The translations under genes and the position numbers were made by a program. Source: Rhizomucor pusillus (taxonomy: Eukaryota; Mucoromycota; Mucoromycetes; Mucorales; Lichtheimiaceae). From it: 18,432 nt of DNA. The notes beneath the pieces were generated by a model. It was not told the DNA's origin, did no database searches, and was given only the letters and a program-made list of their open reading frames with translations. Location of the stretch: the NCBI GenBank assembly GCA_900175165.2, contig FWWN02000333.1:1-18432 (forward strand). The letters are read 5' to 3'. Each line of letters starts with the position of its first letter. Positions within the stretch are counted from its first letter, which is position 1. Of this stretch, positions 1 to 9,692 are shown piece after piece.

Positions 1-666
1 CCATCGAGCTTCTGATGAGCGGCTACCTGAATTCCACCTGTTCTGAGTCGGATTATCTGAAGAGAGTTTGGGTCTTGATAGACCATTGTTTCGACCAGAG
101 CAATGTCGATGTGACGACGTATGCTATTGCCAACTTGAAAAGGTTTTGGAAAATCTTTAACGAGATATTGCTCTAGAGATGAAATTATGTCGAAAGCTAG
201 CTCGGAGCGTGTCAGCTTTGGTCGCTCCATACCCACAATCGATGCAATGTGTCGGAAGAGAGTCGGCGCCAAAGTCGATGTCTTGTTTAAAACCATTGAT
301 TATGAACTAGATGAATGAATCTGGACTAAACTTCCGAAGACGCTTAAGGATATGCTTTTTGTTCTGGCAAAGGACTGTCCAGATAAACTTCAGCAGCTGC
401 GGACAGTCAGCTTTGTCTTGAGCGGTATGTTACTTTACTGTGTTCCTCCTTTCTAGAAGCGCCAAGCTAATTTGCTACAACTGTAGGATTGAAAATGAAG
501 CTCATGATAATGGATTGTCCAAAGCGCCATGTGTGCCGTATTACGAGGAATACCAAACGGCTAAGATATCCATCATCTGCAGCGAACCTCCAAAAGCGGA
601 TGACGGAGATCCTGCAAGCCGTCTGGCAGGCGAACTATACGATGGAAACAACCCTCGCGGAAATGG
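1..666. repeat. Left arm of 666-bp inverted repeat
   Basis: Positions 1-666 are the reverse complement of 17767-18432 with no indels: base n pairs with base 18433-n throughout. By eye I find only two mismatches, at 617 and 656 (mates 17816 and 17777), about 99.7% identity. Similarity drops sharply after 666. The arm starts at the first base of the window and its mate ends at the last base, so the window is probably a whole contig that broke at the same point in a dispersed repeat. The arm contains the 3' half of a repeat-family gene. Confidence 0.97.
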
Positions 667-752
667 CTTTCGCGACAAAATCGGAAACCATACCACCATG
701 CTTCACGCCGCAGCCGGCTTTTGGCAGAAAACGAAAAGCACTTGAAGCATGA
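3..752 (+). pseudogene. Decayed 3' half of a Mucorales-type multicopy repeat-family gene (left copy)
   Basis: This is the 3' part of a gene cut by the left window edge. An open frame from 3 stops at TAG 174-176. Similarity then continues in another frame from 178 and meets TGA 316-318, beyond which the same frame reads on from 319. A well-formed 62-nt intron (425-486, GTATGT to CTGTAG, phase 1) joins it to the last exon 487-752. Visible pieces are a basic segment (KRVGAKVDVLFK), a KLPKTLKDML segment, and MIMDCPKRHVCRITRNTKR, ending in a basic GRKRK tail. I recall proteins of this layout as highly multicopy in Mucorales; their function is unknown to me. The frameshift and stops suggest a dead copy, although the intron and last exon look intact. 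Its mate is the right copy at 17645-18431. Confidence 0.6.
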
Positions 753-1667
753 TTAACCCATCTTTTTCCATTTGTATATATACCCTCAAAATCATTGCCA
801 TCTGTACTTGACTTTCCCGCTCATCCACAAATCTTTGAATACTAAAGCAAACATCTTTGTCATCAGTCGCAAAATACAAGGATCAAACCGGTAGTCTGCT
901 TTTGTTTGCACTTGGATGTGCCACGACGAGAATTGGAAGGCGCTTTTTTGCTTCATATGACAAGGTTTCATTTGAACTTTAGAGAAAAAGATTATTTGGG
1001 CGCCTAAGATGAGTTGAAGGCGGGAAGCCATGCAACGTTTGAAAATTGATGTTCAGTAGGATGAATATACTCAAAAGCAGCTCATGTTAAAGACCCTTCC
1101 ACAGTTGTTACATATGTTGGCGTACGAAAGTATCTGCTGATGTTTTTGGCAACTGCCAGTTGCACAAACGTGCAGTGTTACCTATCAAAGCAAGATATTT
1201 GTTTGTCGTGAAACGGATCATTTGGTTTTATTAAAAGATTTAGAGGTAAAAACGTATCCACTACTAGCAAGTAAGAAAGTAAAGCATCATTGTCCCAGCA
1301 ATAACGTAAGTAAAAAGAAAATGGCATAAGAAAACTAAACGGTAAAACTTGATAGAGTGAAATGTGTAGAGCACCGTACTTGCGCTTTCGGTCGTTATAT
1401 ACACGAAAAAAAAGGAATGTGGGATGAGGGTTTGTTGTTTCCGCTGTGCAGTTTTGTCGTCATGGCGATATATCAGTTTGAATGTTTTCGCAGTAAGGGG
1501 TAGTGCGTTCGGTATGGTAGGTTGTAGGTTGCATAAAGATCGGTGCAAATGAGTATGTCGTGATTGTATATACAATTGATATGACTGCTGCATTTTTCGT
1601 AGTAGATTTTTTGTCTCCTTTTTTTTCACTTTTCCAGTTTTTGAAGATGTGATTTTGTTTGTTTGTT
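753..1667. other. Intergenic stretch, no supported gene
   Basis: This is AT-rich sequence between the left repeat-family relic and the 3' end of the cyclin gene. Open frames occur on the minus strand (for example 1264-1728, which overlaps the last cyclin exon in another frame), but they lack domain-like sequence, and I treat them as chance. The part near 1600-1667 is probably the cyclin 3' untranslated region. I see no tRNA, repeat or clear regulatory element. Confidence 0.6.
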
Positions 1668-2338
1668 TTAGTCGAAGCCCAGCTCCAATACGCTCAAGGA
1701 CTCTCCGTGATCTTGTACGAATTGGCAAACTTGGTCCAAAGTAACGAAAAGATCAAACTAGAATGCAAGCGGTTCACGTGAGCAACGCCGCCAGATATGT
1801 GTATGCACAGGGTCACGTAATAATTACCTTAATGACAGCAAGGAAGCTGCGTTCCATGACAGTAAGATCTTCGGCGCTGTAGACCGGTGCTACCACATGG
1901 AAAATGTTGCGGGCGACAGGATTGGAGTCTTCGAGAAATTTTGAGGCCAACACGACCGATGCCAAGAAAAGTTTGTAAGGCGTGTCAAATTCTATCGTTG
2001 AAATACTTAGCATGCAAGACTTTTAGATACAACCAAGCAGGGCACTCCAAAGACATACCTCCTTGCGATCCAGTTGGAAGTTTGCACTTGAGACGATCCA
2101 GATATATTAAGGCAACTACCAAGAGAGCTGGCGTGAGTCTGCACTTGTTGTAGACCTGGTGGATAAAGTTGGAGAGACTAGGCAAGCGTCGGTGGGCGTG
2201 GCAACGAGCCTCGCGAGGGCATTCGACGATAAGAGCAACATTGGTAGAGATGTGAGCGAGCAGCTGGTCTGGAGGTGGAGAGTTCTTAGCGGGAGTAGTA
2301 TGGTTGCGCGGCAACTGGACTGGGACAATGGTGGCCAT
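1668..2338 (-). CDS. PCL/Pho80-type cyclin (Pho85-class CDK partner)
   Basis: Probable small cyclin that binds and directs a Pho85-type cyclin-dependent kinase. Exons on the minus strand are 2338-2059, 1991-1828 and 1757-1668 (534 nt, 177 aa plus stop). Introns of 67 nt (GTATGT/ATAG) and 70 nt (GTAATT/CTAG) restore one frame. The product has a short Pro-rich N-terminus and then the cyclin box: LPSLSNFIHQVY at about residues 52-63, LVVALIYLDRLK at about 73-84, and after the first splice FDTPYKLFLASVVLASKFLED and NLMER-like VMERSFLAVIKFDL. This order matches yeast Pcl1/Pcl2/Pcl9 proteins, and the length fits a minimal member. The start is the first ATG in frame, in the context ATGGCC, with a TATA box about 90 nt upstream. 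It lies head-to-tail downstream of the SET gene with its own promoter. The exact PCL subtype cannot be told by eye. Confidence 0.87.
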
Positions 2339-2424
2339 AATGTAATGTTACAAGGCAAGAGAAAGAATAAAAATACAATAAGGCAGAGTGGGATACGAAA
2401 ATGGCCGCATTTGGATAAATAGTC

Positions 2425-2434
2425 CTTTTATATA
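2425..2434 (-). promoter_or_regulatory. TATA box of the cyclin gene
   Basis: On the minus strand this reads TATATAAAAG, 87 to 96 nt upstream of the cyclin ATG at 2338. A T/C-rich tract at about 2465-2496 (pyrimidine on the plus strand) lies just upstream, as in many fungal promoters. The element is seen directly; its use is inferred. Confidence 0.55.
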
Positions 2435-2575
2435 TGGTGTGGAAAACGATTTGGGGAGGCTAAATCTCTATTTTTTCTTTTTTTTCCTTTTTTGAACTAT
2501 TTTTCAGGGTGGCATGCAGTCATCCGTCGGGATTGCATAACCCGCGGCTAAATGGTCAATCAAATGAAGCCCTTT

Positions 2576-4482
2576 TTACGTTCGCCGTCTCTTTTGTGCT
2601 TTTGCCTCATCTGCACTGTCCCCTGCTGCTGCCCGTTTAGATCCCACAGCCTTCAGTTTGCTCAACGTCGCCTGGAGGATTTGCTTTTCGCCAGTACGCA
2701 CTAGGAGTGCATGCCGCTTATTCCGTTCCCTGCACTGCTGCAGCTGGGCCACATCGTCCTGATAACGTATTTATGAATCCTTCCGAGCCAATCACACCAG
2801 TCAAACACTCGCACGCTATCGTTCCTTACTTGCAGAGATGTAGGATATTGCTCCAGACGCTGCTGCAGTAGCTTGATGCCCAACTCTGTTACCTCTGGTG
2901 TCAATTTGGGCTTCGGCAGCTTCTGTTTAGATTCCATCCGCTCGAAATCAACGGCAGATGCCCGCAGCACATGCACTGTGATACAACCCGTTTCAGTTTA
3001 GCGAAAAAGCATGAGCCATACGCGTTGATAATCACGTACTTGCACTGATCAGTTCCGGTGGCAGTTCATGCTCGGTATTAATCACGAAGCAACTACCAAG
3101 AGTGGAAAAAATTCAGAAAAGGATATCTAAAAGGAGACCACCCGCTGGAAAAACGGAGGTCGCGCGTTTCATCCCACTTACTCATCGAGACAATCTTCCT
3201 CCATTAAAAACTCTATCTGTATAATTAGAGTTAGCATTTACGCCCACTCACTTTTACAGATCTCTCCCGGCGTTTCGTTCTCCATTCTTGCCTTTTGTTC
3301 TCGCATATCCTGGCAGCAAGTATCCACCACTGCTTCTCCGTTGATCTCCACTATATCGTGTGGGTTGTTTTCATCTGCGAACCCATATTTTCGCAACAAA
3401 TCCGCGTTGCAAAGATCCCCGTATGTGTTGTATATCTGCTCTCCTTCTTTGATTGGTTTGATGGCCTTCATGAGGAGTCCTTCGGGTTCATGGAATAATC
3501 GTGCATTGTTGAATCCAGTCTTGTGATTAAGCATGTCCGCCATAGGAACCATCGCCAGCAGGCCTTCCTGCTCTTCCTCCTCTTCTTCCTCCTCTTCTTC
3601 TTCGTCATTTTCATCCGTCTCCTTTTTTCTTTCAATCGCCTCTGCTGCTCCATCTGAATCCCGTTTTACCGTCTTTGCGGGCGTTAGCTCATCGTGAAAA
3701 CTGTATGCCATGATTAAGGAGCCACATCGATGAAATAATTCCACATTGTGTGCGTTGACATCAAAAATGTTCGGATGCCCCTGGCGCGCATAACCGCATG
3801 TAAGCTGTGACCTTGCATTTCTCACTTGCACATTTTCCTGACTCCACTACCTTGATGATCGGCTCGAGTTCCCGCTGAAACATAGCCTCTGCATCCTCTT
3901 TGCCAATCTTGTCGATAACGTCTGTGCCTTTCAGTTCTTCCAGATCCTCGGCTGACCAAAACATTGGCGTTGAAAATTCGGTGGGAAGCACATCTGTAGG
4001 TTGCTGCGTTAGAGCAAGGAAAGAAAACTCTCCCCTCGCCGACAAGTCTTTTTGAATATGGAGATATATATATATAGATCGCTTTTACCAAAATAAGGTT
4101 TCCAAAACGAATCTTCCCGTTGACTTTCGTACATCAGGCACAAAATAAGCGGACTCCATCCACTCATCCCGTCAAGGATATCTGCCATCCCTTCTTGCTT
4201 GCGAAGCATTGATGACTGGCTCGAGAGCAGCAGCGAGCGCGGTATTGAAAATAAAACTTCCCCTTCCTGCAGGTACAATCATAGTAAGAAACATACAGAG
4301 TTCCCCTTTTTACAGTTCCTAAAGGAAAAAGGACGCAATACCTTGATATCCCTGGTGGCAACTACCCCGCGCCCGGCATCATCGCTTTCACGGTAATCCT
4401 TAAATGCAATGCCGTCAGAAAGCACAGCTCCGTTGGTTTCCAGCCATTGCCAGAACTTTTGCCCCTTCGCCTCAAAATCCAT
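2576..4482 (-). CDS. SET-domain protein lysine methyltransferase, RKM4/SETD6 type
   Basis: Probable S-adenosylmethionine-dependent lysine methyltransferase. In this family Rkm4 modifies a ribosomal protein and SETD6 modifies non-histone nuclear proteins, so the substrate here is uncertain. Exons (minus): 4482-4342, 4266-4089, 3993-3851, 3780-3292, 3216-3182, 3092-3040, 2975-2830, 2758-2576 (1368 nt, 455 aa). The SET domain opens at GRGVVATRDIKEGEVLFSIP (about residue 38) and WSPLILCLMYE. It carries ADMLNH (about 235-240) with the NH of the AdoMet site, and IYNTYGD (about 270-276) with the catalytic-type Tyr. The C-terminal Rubisco-LSMT-like substrate-binding region follows and ends in a basic QKRRRT tail. 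An acidic run of about 11 Glu (about 213-224) interrupts the SET core. Exon 4 probably ends at a GC donor (3291-3290). A 39-nt intron with a GTGAGT donor at 3251 is the alternative. The family is secure, and the exon 4/5 join is the weakest point. Confidence 0.88.
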
Positions 4483-4596
4483 GATTGATCTGTCAGATCT
4501 GGGCAGTGGCTTCTTTCTGCGAAGACAAAGGGAACTGAAATTGAAAAAAAACAAGCAAATGACTTTATTTGACAATTCTTGACGCATTCATGCTAA

Positions 4597-7500
4597 TCAT
4601 CTTTTACAGATAAACACATCTTCCGTGTTTACCACATGGAACAATTTGTACGTATTCTTACATATTTTATACTCGTGTCCAGCGTGAGCAGCAAGCAGTT
4701 TCCTCTTGTCAGCATCGCTCGGATTCCTCAGGTTGCGCTTCAAATATGGCATACGGACATGTCCTTTGATATCATCACTGGAAGCCTCCGGTTCCACAAG
4801 TGATTTGACATAATTCTTGTGTTGCATCAACAATTCGTGTTCATCATCAACGCCGCCGAGCAAATAGATCGCCATGTGGCGACTATCGTCTTTATCCTAA
4901 TATGTAATCCCGTCAGTGTCTTATTCAATGCTCCGAGCAAAAGATTGCGCACTTACCAGCAAACAGATGCGATAAAGATTGCTTTCATCACTTACTATGC
5001 TTTCAGCCTTAATTTGGTATGGCGTTAAACATGCCATTTGTGATGTCAGAACCGAATGATTGCTCTGCGCGTGTAGGGCAATCAATTTTTGCGATCCTTT
5101 GTCGTTTACGACTGTAAATAGTTGGTTGGCGAGTGCAAAAACGATCTTGTCAGCTGAGCAAAGCACGTAGCCTTTGAGTCCAAAGGTATAGCGGCTGCAG
5201 TTCATGAAATCGGTTGGATCAATTTCGCTTCGCACATATTCTTCAAATATTCCAAGCATCACGTCGTAATAAGATCCATGTGTAAAATCCATGTGGATGC
5301 CTAACATTAACTTCGTTAGGATACACTCGAGCGATTTCATGGTTTAATAGTACGTACTACCGATATTGACTTTTTTCGCGTCGACATCAAGTTCTGCTTC
5401 CAGGCCATCTTTGGTACCAAGAGGATCATTTTCATATTCATCTGATAATATCTTAATGCAGTGGAGACGTTCGTATAGATTCTAAAAATTATGTCAATCA
5501 AAAAGTCTTGTGTCCAAATTTTTAGCAGCTTTACCTGGTACAATCGATAGAGACAATAAATCGCATCATTTACAATGAACAAATATGCAGATTCAAAGGA
5601 AGAAATTGCGCTCGGTTGATCGTGGGGTAGAGCACCGTGTGACAAAGAGGGTATAATAACAGATTCCAGGGTTGAAAACATCTTCTCACGAAGTTGTTTG
5701 CCGTATACAGATTTGCTTTCAACAAAAGATGCAAGGAGACGGAATATATCCTTGTGGATATCATTGTCGCTAAACTCGTACCGAAGTTGTGGGTCGTAAC
5801 TTATTCGATTTCCGTTAATGTCATGTTGCTCCTGCCGTAAAGCTTCGATCTCCGTAACCAACATTTTGTTGGAAAGGATTTTTTTGTCGCTATTTTTAAC
5901 GGTGTTGCTTCGATAATCAAGCGCTTTGTAATAATTCTCGGATTCTACTTTATACCAATGCTTCTTCTTCTGATTCTACTCCAAAAGATTAGCCTGCGAA
6001 TTATCTCGGTCATCGGCATGATTTTACCTGTTCTGCCTTCCATTCTTCCAATTTCGCTCTCAGTCGCTCCAACACCGGCTTAACGGTTTGGTCAGGTTTC
6101 GATTGGAGTAATGCAACAATCTCCTCGACGCGTTCATTGTCGTACATTTTCGTAAATACGCGTTTGTATACCAACGAACTGCAGGATGCAAGTTTGGTAG
6201 ATGCGCGGTATTTTGCACGCCGTTCCTGAGGCAGGCTCGCGAGCTCGTTAGATATCTCTTCGAGCAGCGCTATCGTTGTGCAGGCAGCATCGATCAGAAG
6301 GTCGTGACTGTATCTTTCCTCTTCTATGCGATGAAGGATTTCTTCGGATTGATTCTTTGCTGACGCTATGAAACCTGAGTCCTCACTCGCCCAGATAGGA
6401 TGAGACACGTATTCATCGTTCAGTACTTCCCGGCAAAGCGCATCGCGACCCGAACACTCGCCTAAGCTCTCCTGTAGCAAACTGTAAGCTTCACCTTCTT
6501 ACATTCCATAATGCGACAAAGCTTACCGTTTTAGGCAATCGCCTGTAACTTGGACCACCACGGTCTGGCCCGCTACGAGATATGTTTGCAGAATACTGCG
6601 TTTGGTTATCGTAAAGATCGCTGAGAGATCGTCGATCTTCGTACGTTTTTGTTTCGCTTCCACGCGAGCCACTCATTTTCGAACTGTTATCGTCTTCCAT
6701 GGTCATCCTGTCCAGAATGCTCTCCCCGTCGCAGCTCTGCGATGTATTCTCTCGTTCACCATCATAATCCTCTTCTTCATCCTCTTGCCCATCTCCGGCG
6801 CCATTATCGGGTACAGAAACATGCTCATTCGTGTCGTTATCGTGTGCAGAGTTTTGGGCCGTGATTGAATCTTCAGATGTTACATGCAATGTTGGTGTAC
6901 TGCAGTCTTCACTGTTTGTAATCGACTGACGAGTATCGCTTTCAATCACTGGCTGTCCATTGTTGTGCGATGTGATGTCCTCTTCAGCTAGATTCGGGTT
7001 GGTATTGTCATCGACATTTGATGTCTCCGAAGTCCTGGAGGACGATGGAACACCGCCTCCCTGGTCGACCGGCGTATTCCATTCGCTTGACAGGAGGTGT
7101 CTCAACAACTCTCTGGTTTCCGGAGGTAATTCTTGTTCGTCTACACTGGTCGTTGTAGTCTGCTCATCGAAAATGTACCCAGTTTTTAAATTCGTATCCT
7201 GCTCGCCATCATCTACGGAGGTGTTCGTCAAACGCAATAGCTCAGCCTCATTAACGTTATTGGATGCGGTGCTGAGACGCTGTTCGTTGTTGTTTTTGGC
7301 TGGCAGACTATCGGAAGCACTTGATGGTACTGCACAGGCGTCGTTTGAGTACTGTTCAACTTTTTGATCCGTGCCATTTTCATCGTTTAAGGCAAGGTTC
7401 AATTGACCTTGAAGGTTCACAGAATCGTTCCTGGATACTTCTGGAATCGTTTGCTCTTCAACATTGCTAGGTAATCGAAGTAGACCTGCAACAATACTTT

Positions 7501-9210
7501 GTGTTGGTGGCAATCCTGATAAAGGTGATTGGCTTTGCCTATCGTATGCTGTACATTCGGCATTTGATAACACTTCGTTTTCGACCTTTGAGGGTGTCCT
7601 CATTTCGTCCTTTCCGGAATTCTGAGCTGGCGAGTATCTGATTTCCGAAGATATCTCCATACTATCGGTATGCTGTGACTCCGAGGTTCTCTGCGGTTTC
7701 GTACTATGTTGCTCGTACGGTCTCGATAAATCTTTAGCATTTTCGTTAGCCGATATTCGTTCAAACTCATCATCCTTCGAATTGCTCGGAGAAGACGATT
7801 CTAATCGAATTCTTTTGTTCTTTTTGAAATGTTCGAACGTTGGCGAGTTTGGTCTGCTATGCATCGAAGGGTTGATAGTCGAGGCTCTCTCTAAGGATTC
7901 GGAGGAATTGGGTTCAGGTGATGGCAGCAATCCCTCTTGAACGATTGTCGCTAAGTCTGGTAGGACAGGTTCCCCTTCGAGCATATGTGCCTGTGTTGTC
8001 AGGCGCTCTATATCTCGAGCATCGTATGTCAAGATTCCCAAGAACTCTTGATATAAATCGTCGCTACCAAGCAAATAATTCGTTGCATTTTCAAGTAATT
8101 TGTCGCGATCCAAGTAACCTGAGTTGTAAAGATCGAGAAGACGAAGAAAAGATTGATATGTGAATGAGTTGCCGAAGAATCGTTTCACTCGTTGAAAAAA
8201 CGTCGTATTTTCTGCAGCGTCTTCCGGTGAACGTTGCAATATGCGTTTCTATGTTGTAAGTGAGTATAAAGAATGATAGTGACATGTGGTATCTTAACAT
8301 ACGCCGTGTCTTTTATCATTTGCAATATGCCAAAGATGAGACACGCCTAAAAAATTGTAATTAGCTTGGAAAAGATTCAATAAAAACTTCAGTCTATTGT
8401 ACCTGTTACGGAAGGAATCGATCTGAAGCTTTGTCTATCTGCTGATCCACGACGGCTGTGGCCTCCCATCGAACTGTTTGCTTTCTCCAATAACTTCCCA
8501 ACTTGAATACAGACCTAGAGTATGACAAAGCAGAGCTTATTAACTTGCGTCACTTACATCCAGAAGCATAAACATAGATTACCTCATTCATAGGCATTTG
8601 TCCGCGTTGCTGTCGTTCCAGCATTTTCAGAAACTCGAGATATTCGTCTGGACGACCGGCAAGTTGTGACTAAAGGCAAGTGGAGATTAGAACCCAGGCG
8701 TCTCTCAAGATGAGTAATTATTGTCTTATTCCATCATTTGAGTACCTTCAAGCTGTTTACTAAAAGAAGATCTTCATTTGCAATAGCATGTCCAATACGG
8801 TTGCTTTCAACAGGTATATTACCCTGGTCCTACAGATATCATTGATATTTCTGTTTTCAAACAAGGTTGCGCGCGCCCAGAGTTACCTTATGCCCGTCCT
8901 GCGGCAAGTCAAATACTGGAGGCAATATGGAATAGAAACCCTCTAATAGGTGTGGATGCTTTCGAAAGATCCAACTTGCGCGGTCCATAGCTTCTGGCGT
9001 CGAAATGCTGCTGCAAAGTGTTAATCGCTTTGTTGAAGCAAAGTCGATCTGATAGTCTCCGCACCTTTTTGAAGTAATGCCGTGCAAGAGATCGTCGAAC
9101 GCGTTGCATAGATCTGGACGTCCCCCGAGTTCGGATCTAACCTGGTTTGAGTAGGTAGTGTAAAGGCTTTGTGGAAATGAATGTCCAAGTTCCCTGAATG
9201 GGTAGGACAT
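4597..9210 (-). CDS. SIN3: SIN3 transcriptional corepressor (histone deacetylase scaffold)
   Basis: Nuclear scaffold that links DNA-bound repressors to the Rpd3/HDAC complex. Exons (minus): 9210-9065, 9010-8887, 8829-8746, 8669-8583, 8514-8403, 8346-8303, 8248-6527, 6471-6028, 5969-5535, 5481-5361, 5300-4957, 4896-4597 (3963 nt, 1320 aa). PAH1 is at about 5-80 (VRSELGGRPDLCNAFDDLL, FRKHPHLLEGFYSILPP). A shortened PAH2 is at about 109-160 (LAGRPDEYLEFLKMLERQQ) and PAH3 at about 215-275 (FTYQSFLRLLDLYNSG). A Ser/Thr/Asp/Glu-rich, probably disordered stretch spans about 290-740. The HDAC-interaction domain starts at GPSYRRLP and continues CSGRDALCREVLNDEYVSHP. The C-terminal SIN3 domain spans about 980-1320 (DKIVFALANQLFTVV). 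The start is uncertain: ATG 9255 is in frame and adds 15 residues, and an upstream exon is possible. Two introns lie inside long open frames (9064-9011; 5360-5301). The SET gene follows 114 bp downstream on the same strand. Confidence 0.92.
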
Positions 9211-9255
9211 ATTGGCGGAGGAAAGAACGAAGCGGTGCGCACTGCAGAGTGCCAT

Positions 9256-9692
9256 CCATTTGTTGCCCGAGTTCCTGCATGCAGAAAAGATGGCCTGAGC
9301 AGCGCATACCTATATTTTATTGTTTTGGCTTTATGAAATAAGAGCATCCATTCATGCAATGTCTATACAGAGTATTACGCTGATACCGTCCCCTGTTCGT
9401 TATTGCGTATCTCATTAGCATTAGATATCATAATCTGGCAAGGCCGTTTCAATTTCCATGTCTACACCAGCAGACATGTCCAAAAGTATGCAATCAGATT
9501 TATCAGATAGGTAGGTTACCTAACATACAGCATACCCGAGAACGCAGCTTAGATGGGACTATGCCCACTTGCTTGCGGGTATACATCGGCCCGATGCCCG
9601 CTTTACCCCGCCTAGATATTGAAAAAGATCGCTTGATGGCAAATCTACGCGCCTTATTCGCCCTTACTATTTCTCTGCAAAAACGAGGCAAA
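9256..9692. other. Divergent promoter region between SIN3 and the bisphosphate nucleotidase
   Basis: This is the shared upstream region of two genes that point away from each other. I see no clear TATA box. A near-palindrome around 9511-9521 (TAGGTTACCTA) is the only symmetrical short motif I noticed. An ATG at 9561 is in frame with the nucleotidase start at 9693 with no stop between, so part of 9561-9692 could encode an N-terminal extension. A possible 5' UTR intron of SIN3 (minus 9311-9271, GTATGC to GCATGCAG) can be drawn but is not supported otherwise. Confidence 0.5.

Noticed and set aside
1264..1728. 154-residue minus-strand open frame downstream of the cyclin
   Set aside because: It overlaps the last cyclin exon in a different frame, is low in complexity, and shows no domain-like sequence; it is most likely 3' UTR.
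1776..1781. CACGTG (Pho4-type) motif near a Pho80-like cyclin
   Set aside because: It lies inside the second intron, and a single hexamer is expected by chance at this scale.
4061..4080. TATATA microsatellite-like run
   Set aside because: It is part of the second SET-gene intron and too short to be a meaningful repeat.
5344..5346. In-frame stop that would make SIN3 a pseudogene
   Set aside because: It falls inside a 60-nt intron with good donor, branch and acceptor signals; splicing gives the conserved reading.
6960..7367. 135-residue plus-strand open frame
   Set aside because: It lies wholly inside the large SIN3 exon on the opposite strand and is a shadow of its Ser/Thr-rich coding sequence.
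9021..9359. 112-residue minus-strand frame overlapping the first SIN3 exon
   Set aside because: It is in a different frame from the one encoding PAH1, which is supported by family conservation.
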